NCBI GenBank assembly: GCA_026991885.1
Contig: JALXAQ010000090.1
Span: 1 to 64,000 of the forward strand
Source: Thiotrichaceae bacterium
GTDB lineage: Bacteria > Pseudomonadota > Gammaproteobacteria > Beggiatoales > Beggiatoaceae
Direction of reading: 5' to 3'
Length of the DNA stretch: 64,000 bases
In this document: piece after piece, positions 26,121 to 35,355 of the stretch
How positions within the stretch are numbered: the first letter of the stretch is position 1
Layout: every line of letters begins with the position of its first letter
Position numbers and translations under genes: made by a program
Notes under the pieces: model-generated
The model's input: the letters and a program-made list of their open reading frames with translations, nothing else
Database searches by the model: none
What the model was told of the DNA's origin: nothing

Positions 26121-27710
26121 TCAAGGAAGTACATTCAACATCTGTGCAGCCTCGCTATGACCTAGACATTTCGCCGTTCTAAACGCACTTTTCGCTTGGG
26201 ATATTTGATTATCATTAAAATATTTGTGGCCACTGGCATAATAGTCGTTGGCTAAGCTGTCTTTCGATTTGGTGAGTTTTACGCCACAGATTGTTTTGAC
26301 CTTTTTTGTTTTGACCTTTTTTGCCTTTTTTGTTTTGATCTTTTTTGTCTTGGGTTCCACTGGTTTTAAAGGCGCTATAACCGGCAAACTCATGCCCGGC
26401 GTTTTTAAAAAGCGAAGTGCTTGTTTGTGTTCAGGATTGAATAAAAGTGCGCGAAGCAACGCCGCTTTTGCACTCTTCTTGTCCTTTTTTTGATAAAAAT
26501 CTTTCCCTTGTTTAAAGTAAACCTCAGCTTGACTGCGAAGTTTCCCTTCTATCGTGACGACTTTCTGTTGGGCTTTGTTGATGAGCGTTCTCTCTCCTGC
26601 TTTAAAAATTAAGAAATCTCTAATCATTTTCCAGTACAACAACGCGGTCCGCCACTGGCCTTTTTTGTAATACTGCTCTGCCTGTTTAGGTAAAATTATT
26701 CTAAAAGATTTGGCTTGATCAATCGGTTCGACGGCAAAACCTTTTATCCTCTTGAAGGTTTTGAGCGTTTTTTCAAAGTTTTTCAGAGGGGAAGCACCGT
26801 CTATCATCGCACGATTGATTCTATAGTTATTAACAAAGAACGGATTACTTTCTTGCCTAATGGTAAACGCGCCACGATAGCCCTGTTTTTTAAGTAAATC
26901 AACGACAAGTGGGTTCGCTTCTCCCTCGGGGTAAGCCAAATATTTCACATTAAAATCCAGTTGTTGTTTAATAACCCGTCTGGATTCGTCCAACTCCCTT
27001 TCAAAATCATCTGATTCCCCCGATTTCTGCTTACTTAAATTGCGAAGTGTTTTCGTGTGACATTGAACTCTGTGAATCACCATTTCCCGAATTTGAGCCC
27101 ATGATAGTGTTTTCGGACTCTGGTTAATTAAATCAGTCTGTATAAACAAAGTGGCTGGAAAATCGTATTTCTTAAGAATTGGAAAAGCAATGTGATAGGT
27201 ATCACTCCCGCCATCATCAATAGTAATCACGACCGATTTTTCTGGCACCTGCCCTAATTCTAAAAAATCGAACAATTGATCAATCGTGATAACGCGATAG
27301 CCATTATCTTTTAGAAATTGCATCTGCTGCTCAAAATGGTCCGCTCTAACGTGCAATTTATCTCCCTTGCTCTTTGAAAAATGATGATAACTGAGTACTG
27401 GGACCGTTTGATACCCTAACGCTGTCAATCCACTGGGTCTAAAATTGAAAAGAGGAATAATCACTAGTTGGCCGGGCGTGAGCATACCATTAAATTCAGC
27501 AATCCGCCAAGCTTCTCGTTCATCGTTTAAATATTTCAACGCGAGAGAGGCTAAACTGTCTTGGGTTTTCGCTGTAATAAACCTGAAATCAGTGGGCTGT
27601 TGCTGCGTAGGCTGCACTGGAGAAGGCAAGTCAGGCTCACTCGCACAACCGCCCAGTATCAACACTATCAACAGGAGATATTTTTTAGGATCGTTAAATT
27701 TTTTGTACAT
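26121..27710 (-). CDS. Lipoprotein with LysM-like, polysaccharide-deacetylase and TPR regions
   Basis: A 529-residue lipoprotein with lipobox LILGGC near residue 25. A LysM-like segment (FITAKTQDSLASLALKYLND) and a NodB/PgaB-type deacetylase domain (about 100-330) follow, then a TPR-like C-terminus with Lys-rich linkers. In the deacetylase part, the catalytic and metal-binding Asp pair is kept (VVITIDDGGSDTY). The metal motif H-[ST]-x-x-H reads H-T-K-T-L (in QCHTKTLRNL), so the second His ligand is missing. The enzyme may be inactive or use another ligand. Family members deacetylate peptidoglycan or extracellular polysaccharide in the periplasm. Its place inside a T6SS operon suggests a wall-remodelling or wall-anchoring job, which is inference. 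The ATG at 27710 is chosen over a TTG at 27722. Confidence 0.85.
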   Translation of the reverse strand: MYKKFNDPKKYLLLIVLILGGCASEPDLPSPVQPTQQQPTDFRFITAKTQDSLASLALKYLNDEREAWRIAEFNGMLTPGQLVIIPLFNFRPSGLTALGYQTVPVLSYHHFSKSKGDKLHVRADHFEQQMQFLKDNGYRVITIDQLFDFLELGQVPEKSVVITIDDGGSDTYHIAFPILKKYDFPATLFIQTDLINQSPKTLSWAQIREMVIHRVQCHTKTLRNLSKQKSGESDDFERELDESRRVIKQQLDFNVKYLAYPEGEANPLVVDLLKKQGYRGAFTIRQESNPFFVNNYRINRAMIDGASPLKNFEKTLKTFKRIKGFAVEPIDQAKSFRIILPKQAEQYYKKGQWRTALLYWKMIRDFLIFKAGERTLINKAQQKVVTIEGKLRSQAEVYFKQGKDFYQKKDKKSAKAALLRALLFNPEHKQALRFLKTPGMSLPVIAPLKPVEPKTKKIKTKKAKKVKTKKVKTICGVKLTKSKDSLANDYYASGHKYFNDNQISQAKSAFRTAKCLGHSEAAQMLNVLP

Positions 27711-27748
27711 AGGTGTTTGCAACCCCGTCTGCTCTGTTTACTTAAACC

Positions 27749-27880
27749 CCTTGAATCACGGATTTTACGGATGACACGGATTACGCTGATTTAAAGTCAA
27801 AGGCAAAAGTGAGGATAATGAGTGTTTTCAGGTTTTTAATCCGTGTCATCCGTGTCATCCGTAAAATCCGCGATTCAAGG
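27749..27880. repeat. Inverted repeat of ACGGATGACACGGAT motifs
   Basis: The arm CCTTGAATCACGGATTTTAC (27749 on) pairs with GTAAAATCCGCGATTCAAGG (ending 27880). Further symmetric GGATGACACGGAT units lie inside, and the right arm has one extra unit. It lies between the deacetylase and the TPR protein within the T6SS locus. Confidence 0.9.
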
Positions 27881-27974
27881 TTTTTTAGTGGTATGAAAAT
27901 TTATTTGATAAACACTGAGGCAGTGAAGCCCTCCTGCACTAGGAGTACCTTGTCAATTTTACCTTGACAGAGTA

Positions 27975-28754
27975 CTAGCGTTCAGCTTCCTCCAAACGCT
28001 GTTTTAAGTCAGCTAAAGCCGGTGAGTCTGGATTCACTTTTTCTAAACGTTCCAAATATTTTTTGGCTTTGCGAAATCTCTTATTGTTTAAAGCACGCTC
28101 TGCCAATATTTCGTAACGTTGCTCTATGGCTTTTAAGCCATTCAGTGCCTCTGCATTATCCGATTCTATAGCCAAAACATCTCTATAACAAACCAGTGCT
28201 GTCTTCCCTTTAGGAGCCGTCATGAGATGGTCGGCTTTTAACTGTTTTTGACATTCTCGCAACAATTGCACTATTTTTGCTTTATCTTGTTCAGTTAAAG
28301 CCTCCTGCGTAGGTTTTAATAAAACGGGTGCCTTTGTTTCAACGACTTGAGGCTCAGACTCCACAGTAGGCGGCTCAATGTCATCGGTGTTTGCCGCTTG
28401 CGATTCATCCAAATTGCCTGCCTCTTTTTGTTGAGCGGGTTCAGAAGGTGGTGGGGGTTCTTCTAAAGGAACAGTTTCTTGTTCTACTACCTCTGGTGTG
28501 TCGGGGGGCACTTCTTCACTCAAAGGGACTTTTGATTCTTTCAATACCCAAAAAACCCCCAAAGCCCCCCCCACAAGTAGTATCATCCCTGCCACAATCG
28601 CATACTTTACAATTGGCGTTGACGACTGCTTGTCAACAATAGGCACTTTAGTTATCTTATCTATCAATTGACTACGTTGCTGAAGATAAGTATCCCATTC
28701 ATAATCTCCCTTAAAATAAGCCTTTGCCAAGCCCCTTAAACTGTTATCCGCCAT
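27975..28754 (-). CDS. T6SS-locus membrane protein with Pro/Glu linker and TPR-like tail
   Basis: Not a named family. The 259 residues comprise a cytoplasmic N-terminus (MADNSLRGLAKAYFKGDYEW), one membrane segment (VKYAIVAGMILLVGGALGVF, about 50-70), a Pro/Glu/Val-rich linker to about 150 and a helical tail. The tail includes LNGLKAIEQRYEILAERALN and KKYLERLEKVNPDSPALADL, which have the TPR look. The same N-terminal region is known in short proteins of FHA/kinase-containing T6SS loci, but that is recollection, not proof. The start at 28754 follows an AGGGGTG ribosome site. It begins 11 bp after the phosphatase gene and is almost certainly cotranscribed. Confidence 0.7.
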   Translation of the reverse strand: MADNSLRGLAKAYFKGDYEWDTYLQQRSQLIDKITKVPIVDKQSSTPIVKYAIVAGMILLVGGALGVFWVLKESKVPLSEEVPPDTPEVVEQETVPLEEPPPPSEPAQQKEAGNLDESQAANTDDIEPPTVESEPQVVETKAPVLLKPTQEALTEQDKAKIVQLLRECQKQLKADHLMTAPKGKTALVCYRDVLAIESDNAEALNGLKAIEQRYEILAERALNNKRFRKAKKYLERLEKVNPDSPALADLKQRLEEAER

Positions 28755-28765
28755 ATTAATCACCC

Positions 28766-29491
28766 CTATTTCTTATATCGCGCTTGAATAACAATGACGG
28801 TGACATTATCCTTGCATTTACGAGTCAGCGCCAGATCAATTAATTGTTGAGCGGCTCTATGACAATTGAACAGCCTTTTGGATAAAACCTCTGCAATCTC
28901 TGAGTCCGTTATTTCCTTATATAAACCATCGCTACAAAGCAAAAAAATATCTTTATGTTCAACAGGATAAATATCAAAATCTAAAAACAAGTGCTCTTGA
29001 GCCCCAACGGCACGGGTGATCACATTAGCATCAGGATGAGTTTCCGCCTCTTCAGGTAATAGCAAACCTTGTTCAATCAGTTCTTCTACCTGACTATGAT
29101 CTTGCGATATGCGCTCAAGTTGACCGGCACGATAACGGTAGGCGCGACTATCGCCCGCCCAAACGATGACAGCATGAGACTGGTGCGCCAATAAGCCAAT
29201 AACCGTGCTACCTATGGTACAGCGACGTTCTCTCGCCAATTCATATATTTGAGTATTGACGTTCAATAAACGATTTTCAACCTCTTCGACAAAAACACTC
29301 ATCTTTTTTGGGGGTTGGGTTGTTTTCAACCCATCAATGATAGCTTTACTTGCGACATCCCCCGCTTCATATCCCCCCATGCCATCAGCGACCACCCAAA
29401 GCCCTGTATCAAGTAGATCCAAATAAGCGTCTTCATTAATCTTACGCCGCTTACCAACGTCAGTTAACGCGGCTGAAGTCCAACTAAACAT
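28766..29491 (-). CDS. pppA: PP2C-family Ser/Thr protein phosphatase (PppA/Stp1-like)
   Basis: A 241-residue cytoplasmic phosphatase of the bacterial PPM/PP2C type. Metal-binding motifs are visible in order: INEDAYLD, VADGMGGYEAGDVAS, WAGDSRAYRY, LLCSDGLYKEITDSE and CKDNVTVIVIQ. In Pseudomonas, PppA removes the phosphate that PpkA puts on Fha1 and so restrains H1-T6SS. The neighbourhood (tagF, tssM, kinase, FHA protein) points to the same use. Its start overlaps the end of tagF by 8 bp, showing translational coupling. Confidence 0.93.
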   Translation of the reverse strand: MFSWTSAALTDVGKRRKINEDAYLDLLDTGLWVVADGMGGYEAGDVASKAIIDGLKTTQPPKKMSVFVEEVENRLLNVNTQIYELARERRCTIGSTVIGLLAHQSHAVIVWAGDSRAYRYRAGQLERISQDHSQVEELIEQGLLLPEEAETHPDANVITRAVGAQEHLFLDFDIYPVEHKDIFLLCSDGLYKEITDSEIAEVLSKRLFNCHRAAQQLIDLALTRKCKDNVTVIVIQARYKK

Positions 29492-30158
29492 TTTTTAATT
29501 GCCATCCCCATTGTTGCCATTCCCCATCTAAAAATGCGGCAAAACCGCTATGAGGTGGTAAACCTTCACAAAAGATAAAAGCCCTCTGAAAACCTTCACT
29601 TTCACTCGTCCACCAAAGACTATAATTTTCCCTGCACCCCGTTTCTGCCACACTTTTACATTGTGCCGCAAAATCATCATTATGGAGAACAGGGACGTAC
29701 CAAGCTGTCTGGTAAGCTTTTGCATTGCTCATGGGTGGCAACTCTAATTGAGCAATTTTTTGCTCAAATTGCGCCATATCAAACGATTCTTCCAGTGTAG
29801 AAAGGGCTAAATTATCCGCTTGGGCAAACCAATTAGCAATCGCCTTATCGGCTAAACTAGTCACCGCTATTTGAGACGGTAAATTGACCGCCAGCGTTAA
29901 AGGAAAATAGCGTCCAACTTTATCTACACTGGGCATCATCAAACCCATCCAAGACGAGCTGCCACAGAGATTAGCAGAGAGCATAAAATGCCAAATCGGA
30001 CTGAACAAATAAGTATCCACCCAGCTTTCGCCCAATTGTTCATGACTATTCGCGAGACTGTCTTGCAACCACCTATCCCACGGCTGCACGAAATCTTTGG
30101 GTAGCTCTCTCGTCACAAAGTCACCCCGACAGGGCATTTTTCCATAGAAACCTAACAT
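29484..30158 (-). CDS. tagF: Type VI secretion-associated protein TagF
   Basis: TagF (DUF2094) is a cytoplasmic post-translational repressor of T6SS that acts on the FHA protein. The 224 residues start with the hallmark FYGKMPCRGDFV, followed by FVQPWDRWLQDSL and MGLMMPSVDKVGRYFPLTL, the conserved core of the family. Two C-terminal tryptophan-rich segments (YSLWWTSESEG and WQQWGWQLK) are also typical. It begins 2 bp after tssM and overlaps pppA by 8 bp, so the tssM-tagF-pppA order is a coupled unit. In some organisms TagF is fused to PppA; here they are separate. Confidence 0.93.
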   Translation of the reverse strand: MLGFYGKMPCRGDFVTRELPKDFVQPWDRWLQDSLANSHEQLGESWVDTYLFSPIWHFMLSANLCGSSSWMGLMMPSVDKVGRYFPLTLAVNLPSQIAVTSLADKAIANWFAQADNLALSTLEESFDMAQFEQKIAQLELPPMSNAKAYQTAWYVPVLHNDDFAAQCKSVAETGCRENYSLWWTSESEGFQRAFIFCEGLPPHSGFAAFLDGEWQQWGWQLKNV

Positions 30159-30160
30159 AT

Positions 30161-33100
30161 TTAATTTAATCGTTGTGGTAAATCAAATGAAGACAATACC
30201 TTAGAATGAACCAGGTAAAATGGATTAACGATACTATCAACACGCATTTTACACTGCATGATAGCATCTCCAGTCGTAAAAACGAGTTTATTCCCAGTGG
30301 GCATCACCTCATCATCCAATATCCTAAACCAAGCCCAATCACCGTACTGCTGCAAAGCCACTCGTGCGTCACCACTGATCATAAATTGTATTTTGGTACC
30401 ATTGGCAGGCCATTCCAACTTAGTTTCCCGTGCCGGACCAAAAGCATATTCAAATTTTTGATCACCTAACAACAAACTAAATTGTTCAACATCAGTCCCC
30501 ACCAAATCTTCAGGGCTGAGGTAAAAACTCACTGAAACTTGTGATCCTGACGGGAAAAAGCCATCTTGGATAGCTTCAGCCTCTCTAAATGATTTTAAAA
30601 GGTCCCTAGACAATCCTAAAGGATTATCGCTAAATCGCCAGAGCGCCTTATTGATATAAATCGCCAGGTGTTCATCAAAAAACTGATCTAAGGTACCCCC
30701 AGGACCAAAGAATTTAGCAAAGCTTGGCAATGGCATATCTTTGCCATCTTCAGACAAGGGATAAAAATATCGCAATTTCTCGTACTCAGCCAACACTTTA
30801 GATTGCCATTGTGCATTCATATCGGCAATCTTATCTTGACGCGCTTTTTCCTCAGCCTCAGCCTTTTCAGTGGCCGCTTTCGCAGCGGCTTCTGCCTCTT
30901 GACGTGCCTTTTCGCGTGCTGCCGTCGTCTCTCTATCATCGACCACATCATTAATCAAGCTTTTACTCCGATCAATAATATAATCTATCCAATCTTTGAC
31001 TGGCTGATGAAGTGCCATTGTATCGGCAGTACGTTCCAAATCGCCAATCGCATCATTGCGTTTGGTCCAACTCATATCCGCCTGAGGTTTATTTAACAAC
31101 TCACGCACTTCGCCAAGTTTTTCTAAAATAGGGTGAAATTCTTCTGCCCTATAATTTTCTCCTTGGACCAATTTAAACAAAGGCTCAAAGACCTCTGCAA
31201 CCATTAATGCGGGATCTTTTTCTTTTTTGCCTTTTTTTCTAGCCGCTTCCAGCCTTCGTTTACGATTCAATATACTAGCCGCTGTGCCACTGCCTAATGC
31301 TTTCGCCGCCATCAGTGCTGAATCTACACCGCCCGCATCAGCGACGACGGAGTCGGCTTTTGATTTACAAAGCAACATGGTATTTTGTCCGACTTTTTGA
31401 AGTAAACGACGCATGGGAGAATTAGGTATAGAGGCGGTATCCAACATACGCACTGTTGCATCAATATCCGACAGTGGAATGATTTTGAAAAGAGACACGA
31501 ATTCTTTCCACCGTTTGATATATTCATCGAAATAAAGTTCTTGAATATCTCGTGTCAGTTTCTGCGATTGGGTTTTATTCAAGAGTCCTTGCTCTTTCAA
31601 GCCCAATACCCAGTTCTCATCAAGACTGTCTTTAACGACACGTTTGACTTCCTTTTTAAAAAAACCACAGTATCCTTCATAGGTAAACAACCCCGGTATT
31701 TCTAATGCAAGAATATCGCCACCCCGCTTGCTGGCAAATACTCTGGTCACCGGTTCACCCAATTCAGAACTGACACGAAAAGGGGGCAATTTGAGGCCAT
31801 CAGCCTCTTCTTTGACTTGCCAATATAATTGTAAAGAACGCTCTTTACTTAATAAAATTTTTCGGCTATTGTCAACTAACGCCCTATCTTCTAATTCCGT
31901 TTGTTTAACGGGGATAATGTCACTTTGTAAAAGTGCCTTCAAATGCCCTTGTAAACGTTTTTGATCATCAGAATTAATATCGGGCGCGTTTGCCCACTCA
32001 TCACTCATCCACACCTGTAAAAGTTCTGGATCGAGCTTTTTAACATATTCTTCTCTCAGCATCAAATAGACTTTGAGGTTTTGATATAAAAAACCCTCGC
32101 TGTCATCCGTCACCCCCGCTTTTAATTGTTCAGCGATTTGATTATAGAGATACACGGCAATATGCCGGAGGAAAACCTTATTCAATACACGATAATAAGC
32201 ATCATGTGCTGAAGGGCTGAGCCGATAACCTTGGTATAAACCCAATCGCATTGACACGGGGACACTGTCTTCATTCTCACGGACCAGTGTCGGATAAATT
32301 TGAGCCGCTTTCTGCAAACTATCGAGGGCGGGCAATATCCCTTTGAAATCGGCTTTTTCTAGTTTTTCAGTCTTGCCTATGCAGCTCTCATTTCTTTCAA
32401 TGCAATAGGTTTCGACATATTTATCCATTTCATCTAGTAATGTTTTATTCTTATCATAACTCTGCCACCAAGCATAAGTAGAAAATAGAGTGATAGCCAC
32501 CGCACCCGCAATGGTGGCACGTTGCAACCAGAGCCGTTGTTTTTCAAAGCGCAAATCTAATCCGACAATGTCCGATTCGGGGAAAATCACTTTTTTGAAC
32601 AAGCGATTCACAAAATAGCTACGCCCCCTGCCACTATTCTGTTCAGCTATAACCTGTTGCTCTAAGCCAAATGTTCTCGCCGAAGCCCCCATAATACGGT
32701 CAATGGGTGAACCTTCTTGGGTACCAGAGCTAAAGTAAACACCGCGCAAAAAGGGATTGGGTTGAAAACGATTGGGGCGAAAAAGTCCCTCCAAAAATTC
32801 ATTGAGTGCCCCTTTGAGGGAGATGATTTGTTGCGGAAAGTTGTAAACCAATACCCGTCGCTGCATATTCCTTTCTTCAGACACACGCTGTAAGTGTTGT
32901 GTATTCAACCGAGTCATCAACAGATCGAATTCCTCTGCAAACCGTTTAACCACGCCTTTTTCTTCCGACTGAAAAGTCATACCCCACACTTGTCCCCGCT
33001 CGCTTGGCGTGAGGCGTTCAAAAAATTCCATAAAGCCAGCCATGAGATCGCACTTGGTAAAAAGCACATAAATCGGAAAGCGAATCTTAAGGATTTGATC

Positions 33101-33808
33101 TAATTCTTTTAGGCGTGCTCTAATGGCACGTACATGGCTTTTTGATTCATTCTGATCCATTAAATCGGTGAGACTCAAAACAATCAAAATACCATTGATG
33201 GGTCTGCGTTTGCGGTATTTTTTCAGCAATCCTAAGAAACCTTGCCAAGTCTTTTTATCTACCGACTCGTCGCTATCTTGAGTCGTATAGCGTCCTGCGG
33301 TATCGAGCAAAATCGCATCATCGGTAAACCACCAATCACAATCCCGCGTCCCCCCCACACCACGAATTGCCTCAGGACCAAAATCATCGCTTAAAGGAAA
33401 ATTCAATTCTGAATTTCTCAAAATCGTTGTTTTGCCGGAGCCAGGTGGTCCAATGATAATATACCAAGGCAATTCATAGAGATATTGATTACCATAGCGT
33501 TTTTTGCCCCCCGCTTGGCGAAGTGCTTGTAAAGCATCTTCAAAACGGGTTTTGAGAGAGGCAATCTCTTCATCAGCAGGGGAGGCGATGCTTTCAACCA
33601 TCGCTTGACTATTTTTGCGCTCCCGAAAGTATAACCATAGAATGATGGCCAACCAGATAATCCATAAAGGGAGAATCGTCAACCAACGATTCAAAGAATC
33701 GCCCAATGCGACAATCAGGTATGGGCCTGCAAACCAAATGATCAAGGATAGGGCGAGTACACCAATGCTCGAAAAAATGACCCATTTTTTCTTAAATAAA
33801 TTTAACAT
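30161..33808 (-). CDS. tssM: Type VI secretion membrane complex protein TssM (IcmF)
   Basis: TssM is the large inner-membrane component that spans the periplasm and binds TssJ. The 1215 residues show two N-terminal membrane segments (about 10-32 and 42-62), a cytoplasmic NTPase region with Walker A GPPGSGKTT (residues 120-128) and ILLDTAGRYTTQDSD, and TKCDLM as the base-recognition motif. A third membrane segment lies near residue 430 (ATIAGAVAITLFSTYAWWQS), and a long periplasmic part carries the IcmF-related and C-terminal beta domains. An Ala/Glu/Lys-rich coiled coil lies around residues 960-1000. Walker A is intact, so this is an ATP-binding type. It starts 3 bp after tssL. Confidence 0.97.
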   Translation of the reverse strand: MLNLFKKKWVIFSSIGVLALSLIIWFAGPYLIVALGDSLNRWLTILPLWIIWLAIILWLYFRERKNSQAMVESIASPADEEIASLKTRFEDALQALRQAGGKKRYGNQYLYELPWYIIIGPPGSGKTTILRNSELNFPLSDDFGPEAIRGVGGTRDCDWWFTDDAILLDTAGRYTTQDSDESVDKKTWQGFLGLLKKYRKRRPINGILIVLSLTDLMDQNESKSHVRAIRARLKELDQILKIRFPIYVLFTKCDLMAGFMEFFERLTPSERGQVWGMTFQSEEKGVVKRFAEEFDLLMTRLNTQHLQRVSEERNMQRRVLVYNFPQQIISLKGALNEFLEGLFRPNRFQPNPFLRGVYFSSGTQEGSPIDRIMGASARTFGLEQQVIAEQNSGRGRSYFVNRLFKKVIFPESDIVGLDLRFEKQRLWLQRATIAGAVAITLFSTYAWWQSYDKNKTLLDEMDKYVETYCIERNESCIGKTEKLEKADFKGILPALDSLQKAAQIYPTLVRENEDSVPVSMRLGLYQGYRLSPSAHDAYYRVLNKVFLRHIAVYLYNQIAEQLKAGVTDDSEGFLYQNLKVYLMLREEYVKKLDPELLQVWMSDEWANAPDINSDDQKRLQGHLKALLQSDIIPVKQTELEDRALVDNSRKILLSKERSLQLYWQVKEEADGLKLPPFRVSSELGEPVTRVFASKRGGDILALEIPGLFTYEGYCGFFKKEVKRVVKDSLDENWVLGLKEQGLLNKTQSQKLTRDIQELYFDEYIKRWKEFVSLFKIIPLSDIDATVRMLDTASIPNSPMRRLLQKVGQNTMLLCKSKADSVVADAGGVDSALMAAKALGSGTAASILNRKRRLEAARKKGKKEKDPALMVAEVFEPLFKLVQGENYRAEEFHPILEKLGEVRELLNKPQADMSWTKRNDAIGDLERTADTMALHQPVKDWIDYIIDRSKSLINDVVDDRETTAAREKARQEAEAAAKAATEKAEAEEKARQDKIADMNAQWQSKVLAEYEKLRYFYPLSEDGKDMPLPSFAKFFGPGGTLDQFFDEHLAIYINKALWRFSDNPLGLSRDLLKSFREAEAIQDGFFPSGSQVSVSFYLSPEDLVGTDVEQFSLLLGDQKFEYAFGPARETKLEWPANGTKIQFMISGDARVALQQYGDWAWFRILDDEVMPTGNKLVFTTGDAIMQCKMRVDSIVNPFYLVHSKVLSSFDLPQRLN

Positions 33809-33811
33809 ATT

Positions 33812-35104
33812 TCAATCCTTTTCTTGGCGAACAACCAAAACTTGTACAGATTGGTTAATTTCATTAAAGGTCTCACTATCATTTCTCGGCTGCAAAGGGT
33901 TTTTATAAGCACCTAGCCCTTTAACCGAAATGATTTTGACCGTCGGCAATTTGTAGTCTTCTTTACCTTTCAGATATCGACGCACACTCTGGGCACGTCT
34001 TTCGGATAATTTTTGGTTATAAACCTCTGCACCTGGCGGTGTGGGTGAGGCACGACCAATAATTTTAACACCAATATTGCGGTAATCGCGATTGGCGTTC
34101 ACACGGTCAATAAATCTCTGCAAAACTTCTTTGTGTAGGTCAGTTAGCTTATCGCCTCTGGTCACAAACTTGAGTATATAGCTCTTGTATTCACCATCAA
34201 AAGGTTTTGGCGGCGGTGGTGGCGGTGGTGGTTTACGACCGATAGAGACTTGAGGTAAATTCACCATCATCAGCTTTGGCTGAATATTTTCCAACTGGCC
34301 ATAAACAGGAAAGCTGATCTCTGTGATCTTGTTTTTAAAACTAAAGTAGGCGATGACCAATAAGGCAAGCATCACGACCCCAACGACCCATAACGGAATA
34401 TGGCGTGTCAAACCACCTCGTTTTTCGTGCCCTTGCCAATGGGGTGATAATGCCGGCTCGATTTCTCCACGGTGTCTGCGGATTTGTTCATATAAATCTT
34501 TACGAATTCGCTCAACTTCAGGTTGATTAACTAATTTATATTTTCCTTCAAATCCAAAGGCTAAACAAAGATACATGAGTTCTAGTAGCTCTATATAGCG
34601 CGACGGATCATCGCGAGCTTCTTGCAGGATTTCAAAAAATCTTTCACCGCCCCAGGCATCACCATGAAATTCAACGAGTAAGTTTTTTTCTGGCCAAAAA
34701 CTTTCTCCCCCCCACGGGGTTTCCATGACCGCTTCATCAAGAAAACTACATAAAGCGTAGCTGGCTTTGTCCACAATATCTGTATCAATACCCCGATTTT
34801 TGGCAGTACGGGTAAAAGACTTAATCTCAGCAGCGACATTCTCGCGTAATGCTGCCACCCCAGGATCATGCATTTGGGTGCTGAGCTGAGCGCCCAATGA
34901 TAAGAGTGTATCGGCCGATTCAACTAAGGGATTGAGCCCCTTGGGGTCCAATCGGGGGACAGAGGAGATCGGCGGCTCTGTAGCCGTATAAGACGGTTTT
35001 GGCGTCTGACGCGGTGGTGCGCGACGTGACGGCGTGTGCTCTCTTCTTCTCCCAGGCATGGGTCGTCTAGGTCTAATGACTGTTTTATCATCATTGTTAG
35101 GCAT
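33812..35104 (-). CDS. tssL: Type VI secretion protein TssL with OmpA-like domain
   Basis: TssL (DotU/IcmH) joins TssM and TssJ in the membrane complex. The 430-residue product has a disordered, Arg/Pro-rich N-terminus, the DotU domain (about 60-235, with FLDEAVMETPWGGESFW and EILQEARDDPSRYIELLELM, quoted in part) and one membrane anchor near residue 245-265 (WVVGVVMLALLVIAYFSF). A poly-Pro linker follows, and then an OmpA/MotB peptidoglycan-binding domain (IIGRASPTPPGAEVYNQKLS and RRAQSVRRYL). It is thus an 'evolved' TssL that anchors the complex to the wall by itself. The ATG at 35104 has an AGAGG ribosome site; a longer in-frame start at 35140 is less likely. Confidence 0.95.
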   Translation of the reverse strand: MPNNDDKTVIRPRRPMPGRRREHTPSRRAPPRQTPKPSYTATEPPISSVPRLDPKGLNPLVESADTLLSLGAQLSTQMHDPGVAALRENVAAEIKSFTRTAKNRGIDTDIVDKASYALCSFLDEAVMETPWGGESFWPEKNLLVEFHGDAWGGERFFEILQEARDDPSRYIELLELMYLCLAFGFEGKYKLVNQPEVERIRKDLYEQIRRHRGEIEPALSPHWQGHEKRGGLTRHIPLWVVGVVMLALLVIAYFSFKNKITEISFPVYGQLENIQPKLMMVNLPQVSIGRKPPPPPPPPKPFDGEYKSYILKFVTRGDKLTDLHKEVLQRFIDRVNANRDYRNIGVKIIGRASPTPPGAEVYNQKLSERRAQSVRRYLKGKEDYKLPTVKIISVKGLGAYKNPLQPRNDSETFNEINQSVQVLVVRQEKD

Positions 35105-35164
35105 AAATGTAGCCTCTTTTATTGTCAAATAAAAACTCACTTAATTCTTGTGGAGTACAACAAT

Positions 35165-35355
35165 AACTACAGGGATTATATTTAAAAAAGGATAAGTCAA
35201 AACAAACTTGTAATTTAGGACTGACTGAGTACAACGGATTAACGGAATAAACGGATTAAATATACAATAGATTCAGCGTTAAGGTTATATTTCTGTTTTT
35301 TTGAATCCGTTTCTTCCGCTAATCAGTTGTACTGATTATACTTATCCCTGTAGTT
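35165..35355. repeat. Nested imperfect inverted repeat between tssL and tssK
   Basis: Outer arms AACTACAGGGAT (35165-35176) and ATCCCTGTAGTT (35344-35355) enclose a second pair of about 30 bp, AGTACAACGGATTAACGG... (from 35228) and its imperfect complement ending near 35333. The outer right arm overlaps the tssK stop codon (TAA at 35354-35356 on the minus strand). Confidence 0.8.
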
